This document shows, piece after piece, positions 21,223-32,632 of a DNA stretch of 64,000 bases. The notes beneath the pieces are model-generated. The model had not been told where the DNA came from. It was given only the letters and a program-made list of their open reading frames with translations, and ran no database searches. The DNA comes from Uloborus plumipes (taxonomy: Eukaryota; Arthropoda; Arachnida; Araneae; Uloboridae). Each line of letters starts with the position of its first letter. The first letter of the stretch is position 1. The translations under genes were made by a program, and so were the position numbers. Where the stretch lies: positions 62,001-126,000 of the forward strand of contig JAXGGA010001025.1 of assembly GCA_038373865.1 (NCBI GenBank), given 5' to 3'.

Positions 21223-21867
21223 ACTTCTCCCTTTATGGCACTAGAAGGAAGCAAATTATATTTTTTGAAAACATAAAGTTGAAAACTTATCTGGCATAAA
21301 TTGACCATCGCCATTTTGACCAGAACTAATGTAATAGAGACTAAGAGCGAAAGTCGTAGGATAACAAATATATAGCTAGCGGTAGAATTAGATATTGAAT
21401 TGTCAGAGCTCTTATTTTTATTCCAGTGATATATTGAAAGACATTTTTGACGCTATTTTAAAGCAGTACGAAGAGATATAACAGGCTTTCAACGAATAAA
21501 AACAGTTGGAACTACATACAGGACATTCTGTTTCGAAAATCGTTCTTGAGTTCGATCATCTGATATCGAAACATTAAGATTGAATTCATTATTTAGATTT
21601 TCAGGCATAACCTCCAGCTATAAGTGACGCAGTGGCCAGCTACCTGCACTAAATGATAGAGACCAGTGATGCTTTTGCATAGAACTGCTAACATGCTAAT
21701 AGACAATTGAGCGAGTGAAGTAACCGCATACGGCGTTTTCTGTAGTGCCTCTCTGGAACTTGTGGCCATATCGTTCAGATCCTATTGTTCAAGAGCTAGC
21801 ATTGTCGAACAATTTTAAGACGTCTGACACTTTAAAATACCTCTCCCTGTGCTCTTCTATTAAGCAG
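21223..21867. other. GR3 3' flank
   Basis: Non-coding; matches the GR4 3' flank (29192-29855) over its whole length, starting with CTTCTCCCTTTATGGCACTA (GR3 copy at 21225). This shows that the duplicated block extends past the gene. Confidence 0.5.
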
Positions 21868-22027
21868 CAGGCCCGTCATTTAGGGAGGTCAGGGGGGTTG
21901 GCCCTCCCCCCTGACTTGAGAAATCACTGTATTTGCATATAAGTGGGCGTGGTTTCTGTTGTCTCGATGAAATTACATTGTGTTTGTACCCTTTGGCCCC
22001 CATGAAAAACTTGAAATGACGGGCCTG
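21868..22027. mobile_element. CAGGCCCGTCATTT-family MITE, copy 1
   Basis: Terminal inverted repeat CAGGCCCGTCATTT at the left and its complement AAATGACGGGCCTG at the right; interior with GGGCGTGGTTTCTGTTGT. Copies at 29856, 37190 and 45716. No target duplication is visible for this copy, but the copy at 45716 has one. Confidence 0.7.
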
Positions 22028-22984
22028 GTCGAAGTATGTGCTTGTACAGTCATAGAAAAAAAAAAACGAAACACTTTGAATTATTCGGCTGCTATACTTG
22101 CGAAGAACAAAAGAAAGGTGTCTTCTGACATGGATTAAAGTCTTCTTTAAAACTATGTGAATAAAATTTTTGTAATGAGCCATATACAAAGTGAAATGAT
22201 CACAAAGTCTGAATTTTCAAATAGGAACCCCTACAGTTGGTTACATAATTAGATGCGGAGGGTTAAAAGTAAGCTGGGTACCAAACGGCATTACTTTAGG
22301 ACCAGTAGAACAAACGTTATGACCGACCAAAGATTTAGGGACCACCACCACATTTAAAATGCTACTTTCAAGGTCAAAGTTTACAAAGAGTAGACAAAAC
22401 ATATTTTTCGAAGAAATTAACTAAAGCTAATCTCTATAATACGTTTCCTTTTTGTAATTAATTAAAAGTTTTTGGGTTTTGTTAAAGTTATAATATTTTT
22501 TTTTAAATTTGAAGAGAAAACCTCACTGTTACAGTGCAAGGAAAAAATGCAACATTCTATCTTTTTGATTAAACAAAGATTGATGCATACTCTTAGCTGC
22601 GCACTAACTCAGGTAGCACATATCTTCTGAGGAGAGGTTACATTTTAAAAGGCTTTGTATTTACATGAACTACTGTATTAGGATTGGCAATAATGTTAAA
22701 ACCGTGGCTCGGAATTTAAAAAAAAACGTCCGATCGTCTTAGAGTATTTCGAATAAACCTCCGAGATGCCACATTTTCCCGTGAAAATTAAGTATTCACG
22801 TAAAAAGTTTTCTGAATTACTGCATGTTGCATGAAAGCAGACTTCTCACAAATGGAAAAAAAATTGGATTGTCAACCAGTTTCAAAATATACTCAGCAGT
22901 TTTATTAACCGTTTCGCTTTCAACGTATAGCTACTGTTGAAGACAAAATACTTTATAAAAACGATAAGTATATTCTGCAACTGG
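22028..22984. other. Gene-free stretch before the GR4 block
   Basis: AT-rich DNA with nothing recognised. The 109-codon minus-strand frame 21860-22189 mostly runs through the MITE and is not a gene. Confidence 0.35.
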
Positions 22985-23153
22985 TGCTTTACGTTAACCC
23001 TAACTTTACAGTTAGAAATTGTAAAATTGCTAGTTTTACAGTTTATTACTGTGCATTGCACAGTTTTTAACCCATTAATGCCTAGCGTCCTTTTTTAGGG
23101 ATCGTCCAAAAAGTGTGTCTGAACCTTCCAAAAATGAACATTTCAACTAAATA

Positions 23154-24720
23154 CAGTGCGTCCCAAAAGTTTAGAGACAACCACGTTTTTGACACCACAA
23201 GCTAATTACTGCATGTTGCATGAAAGCACAAGCTAAACGAATGAGCGAGATGAAATTATTTATGCAAATATTTAATGACTTCAAAAAATTATTAAAACAC
23301 TTAAGCAACTCTTACTGATCATATATTTAATTTGAAAAAAAAAAAATAAACGAAAAAATGCTGTCTCAAAAGTATATAAACAATCGTTATTAAAAGCTGA
23401 TTTAAGTATTGGTATTCAAAATTTGCATATTACATGGTCATTTACTTGTGACGCACAAGTTTTCCGAGATAAAAACAAACACGTGTTTCCGTTTCTGAAG
23501 ATTGGTCAAGATGCCCCGCTATGTGCAGTTTTCTAAAACCGAAATTTTGAAAATCTATCGTTTGAAAGCTCATGGTTGGAAAGTAGTGGACATTGCAAGT
23601 AAATTTGGACGCAGTAGGGCTGGTATTTATCAAATCTTGTCAAAAGGTAATAGTTTTGAAGCAAAATTTCGTTCTGGATGACCAAAGAAAACAACTAAGC
23701 GGCAAGACTGAGAGATTTTGAAATTAGTTTCGACCCAGAATCTGTCAACACGGTCCGTTTGTAAAAGGGTAAACTTTTCAGTGTTAAAATCAACAGTACA
23801 TCGATGGCTACAGGCAAGTGCATTTCTTGAATATCGCAAATTACGTCATTCGTCGAGGTTAACAAGTCGGCATAAAAACGTTCAAGTTCAGTGTGCTCGT
23901 AGTCATATGAATTGGACAAATGAATGGTTAAGTGTTACTTTTAGTGATGAAAAAAAGTTCAATTCAGGTGGCCCGGATGGTTGGGCACATTACTAGTACG
24001 ATATTGCAAAGAACCCAGAACCTTTTTCAGCAGGCAACAAAGAGAAGGTTCACTCATGGTGTGGGGAGCATTTGTTTTCAATATAACAACCGATATTGCT
24101 GTTTTGAAAGGTCGCCAATGCTCCGAAGACTATGAGAGAACTCTTAATGTACAGCTATTGCCATTTGGAAAGTTGCTAGGTAGGGACGAATGTTTATTCC
24201 AGCAAAACAATTGCTCCATTCACACGTTTAATTCAACAATGCAATGTTTTAGACAAAACCATGTAACTGTTATGGAATGGCCAGCCCGAGTCCTGACCTA
24301 AACCCAATAGAAAACCTCTGGGGAATACTAGCGAGAGATGTATATGCTAATGGAAGACAGTTTACAACAGTTCAAGATCTTAGGCTGCAAATTGAACGTA
24401 GTTGGTTTTCATTAAAGCCAGAAGTTCTTCAAAATCTTGTTTTAAGTATGCCTGATCGTGTTTTTGAAGTTATTAGAAAAGACGGCTTAAAAATTTGAAT
24501 GTTAAAATTAATATAATGAGCTGTCTATAAATTTTTGGGACAGTAAAATTTGAGTTTTAATTATTATCACAAAATCTGTGATTGTATAATTAAATTAATA
24601 AAAAATATTATTATTGTATGGATATTTTTCATGATTCTAAGTTGTGTTGAAATCGTTGTTTCTTTTTTTCTCTCGTAAAACTTGGAAACCTTGTTGTCTC
24701 TAAACTTTTGGGACGCACTG
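23154..24720 (+). mobile_element. Tc1/mariner transposon, 1.57 kb, defective
   Basis: Perfect 28-base terminal inverted repeats beginning CAGTGCGTCCCAAAAGTTTA, flanked by TA (23152-23153 and 24721-24722). Carries one transposase gene on the + strand with stops and a frameshift. Full length and intact ends, but inactive protein. Confidence 0.9.
23511..24498 (+). pseudogene. Tc1/mariner (DD34E-type) transposase, inactivated
   Basis: Begins MPRYVQFSKTEILKIYRLKA with a first helix-turn-helix (GWKVVDIASKFGRSRAGIYQ). It stops after KFRSG, then continues in the same region with a second DNA-binding part (LSTRSVCKRVNFSVLKSTVH). Catalytic marks: first D in VTFSDEKKF, then MVWGAF. The second position reads FQQNNCSIH where the family has QQDNA, so the second catalytic D is N. 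A frameshift near 24280 precedes SPDLNPIENLWG, which holds the E. The spacing between second and third acidic positions fits 34. At least two stops and one or two frameshifts: dead. Confidence 0.85.
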
Positions 24721-25229
24721 TAATAGTGTTAAATTATTACCATGGTATTGTTTCAATTCATTATTAACAGATTGCAGCACGTAACCATTGAAAAGGGCGT
24801 TATATAGCCGTTTTATTATGATTTTTAGCAAGAATTCTATCGTTCATTTTCAAGAGCAAAAAGCTAAATTTTTAAAATTATTCTCAGCTTCCCAGTTTAT
24901 GCTAATTGCTGCTTTTATTTCTTCTTATAAAATGTCTTTTCAGATATTATATAGTAGGCAGAAAAAATTTTTAGTAAAACAAGTATGCGCCCCTGGTGGG
25001 TAGCGTCCCTTTTTAAAAACGATTTTTCTTTTCTTAATGAAAAAAATTATTTTTCACATGATATTTTTTAAGTTATTTTTCCTGTCCATTAAATAACTTA
25101 ATTAGCACTATTTGTAAATAGTATACAAAATATCTCTGGAAAAAAAATGTCAGGCATTAATGGGTTAAATTGAAACCTCGGTACCAAGTAGTATTATACT
25201 GTGAAAACAACACTTCATTTTTTGCAGTG

Positions 25230-27823
25230 GACCGGTAAGTGCTTAGTAAATCACCTATTATATGTGTGTTGAGTTCAGTTTGTATTCCGTAAATCCAGTC
25301 TTGGGTTGATTGGATCGATTGTGTTTTAATCATGACCTATGCAGAAAAATATTTTTTTCGCTTTAGAGAAAATAAGCTAATCGCTAAGGGAAAAATAATT
25401 GTATGAAAATATAGAGTAAAAAAGTAATATTTAAGTGATGTTTATCCTGGAAGTGCTGCGGTACTTCTAATCCAACTATTGCGGTATGGGAAGTTTTCGA
25501 AACCTATCTACAATTAAAGTTATCAAAAATATTTCCAAAACATCTTATGCAAAATAAATTGATGGATATTTTTTTACACATCTGTTGAGTTCAACATCAA
25601 GAGCAATATCTGAGCATACGCTGTATTCAAAAGAAATAAAATAATGAGGCTCGAATGTTAAAATTCTTAAAGGATTATTATCACTTGTTACGTTGGCTGA
25701 TAACACTATGGCCCCTTGAAGGGCCTCATTATCATAAGTGCAAAGCAGAAATTGTGCCAAAGTCCCCAATTTATGGGACCCCAGAAGCTGTCTTTTTTAT
25801 TTCATTTTATGTCATTTCAAACAAAGCCTAAGTACATTGTTAAAACTGAAATCTCGAATCATATCTGAGAGAGAGCACCCAAAGATAGCACCTGACACGA
25901 AGTATCTGAGGGCAACTTATGAATTCTCCAAATATAAAGTCTCCAGTCATATAAATCACCAAAAAGTAATTTTTTAGACATCAATTTCTAAACATAGCTA
26001 GACAAGCGTTTCCGAACCAGTGTTTTATTCCTTAACATTTCTACTACAAATAGTCTGAAATTGCTTCTTTAAGATTTTAATTTTGAAATTTTTTTGAGGT
26101 ATACCTATCAATCTCCTGCTACTTAACGCCCTTAAAGATAGCCAGAAATTGCGTTTTTAACTATCGAAAATCATTCAGAGCAGAGTAACTGAACAGGACA
26201 GCATTTAGGAGGCACAGCATTTGTTCTCTCCCCCCCTTCCCTCGGTTTTGAAGATTTAAGGTTTTTGCATATGCTTGGGCGTTGTTTTTGCTGTTTTCCG
26301 ATAAAACTTTCAGTGAATTCCCAGTCCTTGTCCTCTCTGTAAAAATTTTAAAGGACGGATATGGACCAGAACCCGTTTTTTCCCAAAACAGCTGAAAATT
26401 GACATACGTTTCGAAACAAAAATCGGGAAACTCCTCTCCTTTCCCTTTTCTCTGTCATTGCCAAACACATTACTTAAAGTTGTCCTTTGGTATTGAAAAG
26501 TTTTGGGCGAGATCCATGGTGTCCTCATTCGCTTTTAACGGTACCAAAGATAGCTTGAAGTTATTGAAGTTGTAAATTTTAAAGTTTAGTTCAGAAAGTA
26601 TTCGAGAGAAGCCCTGAACCTCTAATATCAGCAAAGTTAGCTAAAAATGTCTTTGCGTTTCTGAGGGATTCATAGCCTCTGTTAACCGTATCCTTACAAA
26701 AATAGCAATTTGTTCCTTAATTTTGAAAAAAATCTTCCTAGCAGTGCTACCCACCCCTGCCTCATAATACTATAAAAAGTTGATTAAAGAGTATTTTTAA
26801 CACTTCATTTTTGAAATTTTCCGATTAATTTTTACCTAAGGGCAGATAGACCTACATTTAAAGGGGGCCATAGTAAAGATCAAAAGTTTTGGGTACAAAA
26901 AATTTCTGGAATTTGATTGGGTACTGATAAAAAGCATTACGTTGCCCACAATAAGGCATCAAATAGGATGTCAAATGTATTTAAAAGTTTCGTAAGCAAT
27001 GCGTGGAGATATTATTTCAACTATTTGCTTAAAATAAAAATAAAAATTGAATTAAAAAGTGTACCGTAATTACATTTTATCCATAAAGTATTTTAAACAC
27101 AATGTTGCATCCGTCCCTGCTTCGACCCATCCTAGTCTGACCAAGGACAAGTAACCAAGGACATCTTAAAATTGCTCTTTTAATACATGTGAGGATTAGT
27201 ATCGTTCTTTCCGAAGAAATATATATATATATATTTTTTTTGCATATGACGAATTTCTCATTGTTAAACATATTTTATGATGTATAACCCTCCCCCCTTT
27301 CTGCTTCCCCATTGCATTCTGAGTCCCACTGCATTTCCCTCTGCAGCCAGAGTTATCCTAACACGGGAACCTAGAAAGAGCACAGAAGTAACAGCCATAT
27401 TGACGTTCTTCTTTAAAACAGTTCTGTATTGATTCTTGAGTCACTCTTTACGATGAACACAAATAAGAATTATATTAGTATAAATTAGCAAAATCATTTT
27501 TTAATTTCGGAGAGTGGTGTACAATTCAATTACGAACATTAAAAAGGGTTTTCGTAATGTTTTTCAAGATTTTATAACAAAATCATCAATTACAGAATTT
27601 TGTGAACTATATAGAAGAAATAGATATTTCATCAGGTGGCAGACAATAATGCTGCGTTATAATTAAAAGGACAATAGCGTCGCGTTATTGCGTGGACAAT
27701 AGCGTTGCCCTCTTCCTAGGAAATTGGTAATGACTAAATACTTGTATAACGAATTGACCAAAATGAGATGTCTTTTTATTTATTCACAGATTTAGTTGTT
27801 AGCGAGTGACGACTACCGTAGAA
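25230..27823 (+). promoter_or_regulatory. 5' flank of GR4 with a ~1-kb extra segment
   Basis: The outer parts match the GR3 flank. About 26020-27090 has no counterpart there (the GR3 copy passes directly from 19264 to about 19310), so it is an insertion here or a deletion there; it holds nothing I recognise. A splice-acceptor-like TTTTTATTTATTCACAG ends at 27789 and an in-frame TAG lies at 27800-27802, as in GR3. Confidence 0.45.
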
Positions 27824-28996
27824 ATGAGCTCCAGAAAGGGCCCTGTTTTTTTACAAAAAGGAAAAAAAAGTAAAATGAAAAATCTATCTCTTATAAGTTC
27901 TATTTATAAGCCTGTGCAAATACTATATCTTTGTTGTGGTATTAATACATTTTTGAACTTGAACTCTACAGGAAAAGTACTGAAACTCGTATTCGTCTGC
28001 TTTTCTAGAATTGCATCACTGCTCACAATATTCATGTTCTTGCTATCACTGAGTATTTTTTACTACGAAATTTCACTAAGTGCTGTTTCACCATCAGTTG
28101 TTACGTTTACAGCTATGTGCATGCATTTCCTTTTGATGAGCAAAAGTAACAACATTTCTGAAGTACTTAATGGAGTTCGCTCACTATCTTCAACTCGAAC
28201 TAGCATGGTTAAGTATAAAAAGGCAAAAATACTTATTTATTTTGTGACTATCCTACCCACACTTATTCCTTTAATCGTCACCTTTGGCCATTTGTTCTTG
28301 AATGATGATACAAAACAGAATTTCATTAAAAAATATTACCCCATACTGTTTAACAGCGATGATTCAGAAAAATATCCATCATTGGTAATAACGCTTTTTA
28401 TAACAATGAATACCACTATATTTTCGGTGTATTTCATTTATCCTTTCTTCGTGTATGGAATGTTCTACTGTCTTTTTTCGTGGCACCTAAAAATGGAACT
28501 CTATAATTTTGCACAACATTTGAGATCAAAACCTTTTCAACTTTCGAATCATCATCGTTATTATAATATGTTAAAGAAACTAATAAACACTGCAGACAAG
28601 AAACTGCGCTCGGTGACTCTGGCTGCGGTGATCTTTGTTTCAACTCTTGTATACGTATCTCTATTTAACTTCGCTTACGATGTTTCTTTTGAAAGAAAGA
28701 TTTCTCTGGGCCCACTTTTATTAGCATTGCTCATGACTCTCACCTTGTACCTTATGCTGTCATTTGCTTCAGACATTCAAGATGCCAATTCTGATGTGTG
28801 CGATGCTTTACGTGATGTTGGTGATTTTGTTGGCTATTCCCCAGAAATGGCAGTATTCATGGTAGAAGTTCATGCTGGACTGTCACTCACAATAGGAGGC
28901 ATGATTCCAATTAAAAGAGGACTATTTTTAGGTCTCGTAGGAACTGTTGCCACTTACTCGCTGTTGGTCAAAACATTTCCTGCATTTCCTACCTAG
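27824..28996 (+). CDS. Gustatory receptor-like 7TM protein GR4 (390 aa)
   Basis: Paralogue of GR3 from a block duplication. The start at ATG 27824 corresponds to the GR3 start; the frame above it opens only with GTG (27806) after a TAG, so it was not used. It keeps SIYKPVQILYL, FYCLFSWHLKMEL, HHRYYNMLKKLI, DANSDVCDALRDVGD and ends TYSLLVKTFPAFPT. One change is notable: SDIQDANSD replaces the otherwise constant EIPDAN in the loop before the last segment, and EVHAGLSL replaces EAQAGLSL. Frame intact; seven hydrophobic segments as in GR3. Expected role: sensory-neuron chemoreceptor (family inference). Confidence 0.85.
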   Translation: MSSRKGPVFLQKGKKSKMKNLSLISSIYKPVQILYLCCGINTFLNLNSTGKVLKLVFVCFSRIASLLTIFMFLLSLSIFYYEISLSAVSPSVVTFTAMCMHFLLMSKSNNISEVLNGVRSLSSTRTSMVKYKKAKILIYFVTILPTLIPLIVTFGHLFLNDDTKQNFIKKYYPILFNSDDSEKYPSLVITLFITMNTTIFSVYFIYPFFVYGMFYCLFSWHLKMELYNFAQHLRSKPFQLSNHHRYYNMLKKLINTADKKLRSVTLAAVIFVSTLVYVSLFNFAYDVSFERKISLGPLLLALLMTLTLYLMLSFASDIQDANSDVCDALRDVGDFVGYSPEMAVFMVEVHAGLSLTIGGMIPIKRGLFLGLVGTVATYSLLVKTFPAFPT

Positions 28997-29855
28997 TAAA
29001 ATAACCTTCTCCCTTTTTGGCACTAGAATAAAACAACAAATATTTTTTGAAAACATATAAAATTGAAACCTTCTCCGTCGTAAATTAACCATTGTCATTT
29101 TGACAAGAACTTATGTAATATACTAAGGGCTAAAGTCGAGGGAACTGTTGCCATTTACTCGTTGTTGGTCAAGACATTTCCTACCCAGTAAAATGACCTT
29201 CTCACTTTATGGCTCTAGAAGGAAGCAAATTTTTTTTTTTGAAAACATAAAGTTGAAAACTTCTCTGTCGTAAATTGCTCATCGTCATTTTGACCAGAAC
29301 TAGTGCAATAGAGACTAAGGGCGAAAGTCTTGGGATAACAAATATTTAGCTAGCAGTAGAATTAGACATTGGATTGTCACGGGAACTCTCATTTATGTTC
29401 CAGTGATACATTTAAGATATTTTTCACGTTATTTTAAAACAGTACGAAGTGATATAACACAGTTTCAAAGAATAAAGGTAGTTGAAGCTGACATGAAGGA
29501 CATTCCGCTTCGAAAACTGTTCTTGAGCTCTGTCATCTGGTATGCAAATATTAAGATTGTATTCATAATTTAGACTTTCTGGTATAACCTTCAACCATGA
29601 GTGACGCAGTGGCCGGATTGCCTGCACTAAATGATAGAGACCAGCGATATTTTGCTTAGAACTGCTAACATGCGAATAGACAATCGAGTGTGTGAAGTAA
29701 CCGCACACGGCGTTCTCTGCAGTGCCTCTCTGGAACTCGTGGTCATATCGTTCTGATCCTATAGTTCAAGAGCTAGCAACTTGAAAAACAACAATTTTAA
29801 GATGTCTGGCTCTTTGAAATATCTTTCTCTGTGCTCTTCTAAACAGCATACCTGG
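28997..29855. other. GR4 3' flank with a duplicated 3' end
   Basis: The stretch after GR4 (28997-29137) and the stretch after the orphan fragment (29192-29340) both match the start of the GR3 flank (CTTCTCCCTTTATGGCACTA type). So the 3' end unit is present twice in tandem. Confidence 0.55.
29141..29191 (+). pseudogene. Orphan receptor C-terminus
   Basis: Seventeen codons reading GTVAIYSLLVKTFPTQ then stop: the last membrane segment of a receptor without the rest. It ends in PTQ like GR5, not PAFPT like GR4. It sits 145 bases downstream of GR4 and is followed by a second copy of the 3' flank. It is a scar of unequal exchange or a lost gene. Confidence 0.75.
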
Positions 29856-30027
29856 CAGCCCGTCATTTAGGAAGGTCAGGGGGTCAATCCACTCCCTCCT
29901 GTCTTTGAGAAATCAATGTATTTGCATGTTAGTGGGCGTAGTTTCTGTTGTTTTTCGATGAAATTGCACATTGCACTGTGTTTGCACCCTTTGACCCCCC
30001 TTTGAAACACTTGAAATGACGGGCATG
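29856..30027. mobile_element. CAGGCCCGTCATTT-family MITE, copy 2
   Basis: Same position relative to GR4 as copy 1 has to GR3, with flanks also matching (TGGTCGAAGTATGT after the right end). It was therefore inserted before the GR3/GR4 block was duplicated. Ends CAGCCCGTCATTT and AAATGACGGGC. Confidence 0.7.
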
Positions 30028-30308
30028 GTCGAAGTATGTATTTGTACATGTATGCTTGTTTTTGATTTTTTGACTCTGTTTCATTTCGTTCACATGTCAT
30101 TTACTCGGTTTTGCTTCATTTCATTTAAGACTCTTGGGGAGCATGACACGTTTTTGTTATCTTCCCTCAAGTCAGATAGAAAGAGCCTTGCGAACTAGGG
30201 ATGTGTTATTCTGATTCTGACACAGTTCGTTTGAACAGTAAACAGTTCACAAGAGTGTATTGATAAATATTCGTAAGAAAATCGCAACTTTTTTGTTATC
30301 ATTATTTA
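30028..30308. other. Short gap before the palindrome
   Basis: No gene. Last part of the duplicated block, then AT-rich DNA ending with TTA (30306-30308), the target of the next element. Confidence 0.4.
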
Positions 30309-32629
30309 TAGTCCGAGAGCCAGTAACAGATATATATGACCAAGTTCCTCTCAAGTGATAATTAGTAAAACGCAGCAGAAAATCGAACTATGAAGCCTCG
30401 TGAATGTCAGCTGAGGCTCGGTGGGGGGGATAAGCAGTTGGAACCTCCCACGCTTGAAGAAAAAAAAAAAAAAAATTCACTCATTTCCTCTCGCCTAAAA
30501 ATTTACCAGATGATAGCTTATATGTAACTATTGATAAATATATACGTCAGCTGGCTGTATCTCGGTGGAAAAATTGTCAGCTGATACTTTGAAGGTCGTT
30601 ACGTAGAAGTTAGCTAGAAGCATTTACTGACTACACTGTTCGACAAAAAAAAACCTTGAAAATGCTTCTGGTATTTTGAAGGCTGATTCTTATGTAAAAT
30701 GACCCCCTGAATCCGAATATGACCCCCGTTTTCCCCCATCACGTCCCAATTTTTTTTAAAACGCCCCCTTTTTTTTTCATTTTTCCTTAGTTTCAGGGCT
30801 ATTATATTTTTTTTTGGAGGGGAAAGGAGCCTTATATTCACCAATAAATTTTTTTGGATGTCAAGAGAGACTCAAAGTTTAAAATCATGAGCACCGAGAA
30901 AAAATCGGGGAACTTGGGGGGGGGGGGGCGTGGCCCCCCAAAATATTTGAAAAATCACCAAAAACGATCTTTTTATTCTAGTTTCTTTAAAAAGACCTTT
31001 AAAACATTTTTTTCGGTGCAGAACCAGAGTATAGGATCCGCTCCTATGGCTCCTGGGTCAGAAAAAATTTTCACGCTGTAAAATTTAAAAAAAAAAAATA
31101 AAATAATGCTTTAAAAATCGCACTTTGCACTCGAGTTTTAAAGCAGGTCTTCAGCCAAAAAAAAAAACAAAATTGTGGCTGATTCTTATGTCAAATGACC
31201 CCCTATTTCCAAATATGACCTCAGTTTCCCTCCTCCACCCCCTCTTTCCAGAGAGTCCCCCCCCCCAATTCAGAGTCATTTTACTAATTCGGAGGGGAAA
31301 AGTACATTACGTAACCCGTTAACATAATTCTAAAAGGCAACAGAGGTTCAAAGTTCAAAATCATGTACATGTGTACCAAAAATATAAACTAGGGCGGTAT
31401 ACCTCCCCCCTCCCCCCCCCAAAAAAAAAGAAAAGAAAATTCAATACTCTGATTTTTCACAAAAAAAAAAAAAAAAGGTTTAAAACGTCTCTTAGAAAAA
31501 CAAGAAAAGAAGATTTTTTTTTTTTTGGGGGGGGGGGGGTACACCGCCATAGTTTATATTTTTGGTACACATGTACATGATTTTGAACTTTGAACCTCTG
31601 TTGCCTTTTAGAATTATGTTAACGGGTTACGTAATGTACTTTTCCCCTCCGAATTAGTAAAATGACTCTGAATTGGGGGGGGGGGACTCTCTGGAAAGAG
31701 GGGGTGGAGGGGGAAACTGAGGTCATATTTGGAAATAGGGAGTCATTTGACATAAGAATCAGCCACAATTTTGTTTTTTTTTTTTTGGCTGAAGACCTGC
31801 TTTAAAACTCGAGTGCAAAGTGCGATTTTTAAAGCATTATTTTATTTTTTTTAAAATTTTACAGCGTGAAAATTTTTTCTGACCCAGGAGCCATAGGAGC
31901 GGATCCTATACTCTGGTTCTGCACCGAAAAAAATGTTTTAAAGGTCTTTTTAAAGAAACTAGAATAAAAAGATCGTTTTTGGTGATTTTTCAAATATTTT
32001 GGGGGCCACGCCCCCCCCCCCCCAAGTTCCCCGATTTTTTTTCTCGGTGCTCATGATTTTAAACTTTGAGTCTCTCTTGACCTTCAAAAAAATTTATTGG
32101 TGAATATAAGGCTCCTTTCCCCTCCAAAAAAAATATTATAGCCCTGAAACTAAGGAAAAATGAAAAAAAAAGGGGGGGCGTTTTAAAAAAAATTGGGACG
32201 TGATGGGGGAAAACGGGGGTCATATTCGGATTCAGGGGGTCATTTTACATAAGAATCAGCCTTCAAAATACCAGAAGCATTTTCAAGGTTTTTTTTGTCG
32301 AACAGTGTAGTCAGTAAATGCTTCTAGCTAACTTCTACGTAACGACCTTCAAAGTATCAGCTGACAATTTTTCCACCGAGATACAGCCAGCTGACGTATA
32401 TATTTATCAATAGTTACATATAAGCTATCATCTGGTAAATTTTTAGGCGAGAGGAAATGAGTGAATTTTTTTTTTTTTTCTTCAAGCGTGGGAGGTTACA
32501 ACTACTCATCCCCCCCACTGTGCCGCAGCTGACGGTCATAGGGCTTTACGATACTGTTGTCTGATGCGTATGGCCAATTATCTATCGAGAAGAAATAATT
32601 AACCAAATTTTCACCTGGCTCTCGGACTA
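30309..32629. mobile_element. 2.3-kb near-perfect palindrome (foldback element, TTA target)
   Basis: Left arm about 30309-31430, right arm about 31516-32629, with a loop of ~85 bases. Ends TAGTCCGAGAGCCAG and its complement, flanked by TTA at 30306-30308 and 32630-32632. From 30420 inward the arms differ at only a few positions by eye, apart from lengths of G/C and A/T runs. The outermost ~100 bases inside the ends are much less similar. The TTA duplication recalls PIF/Harbinger elements. No coding content; the short frames (30614-30844, 30854-31081, 31125-31322) recur as shadows in both arms. Confidence 0.8.
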
Positions 32630-32632
32630 TTA

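Larger units (their letters stand above)
23071..25164. mobile_element. piggyBac-type element (TTAA target), split by a Tc1 element
   Basis: Terminal inverted repeats CCCATTAATGCCT (23071) and complement ending GGCATTAATGGG (25164), flanked by TTAA at 23067-23070 and 25165-25168. The related, uninserted sequence at 18265-18285 (CATTTTAGAGTTTTAAACTG) shows the single TTAA. Without the Tc1 (23154-24720) it is about 525 bp and non-coding, so a MITE-like derivative. Both subterminal regions contain TAGCGTCC followed by T-rich DNA. Confidence 0.75.
22985..25229. mobile_element. CACTGTAAAAAATGA-family copy 2, split by two nested elements
   Basis: The left half (about 22985-23070) and right half (25165-25229, ending CATTTTTTGCAGTG) join cleanly to match the same family at 18230-18470 once 23071-25168 is removed. 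The left terminus has decayed. It lies at the same place relative to GR4 as copy 1 does to GR3, so it predates that duplication. Confidence 0.6.
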
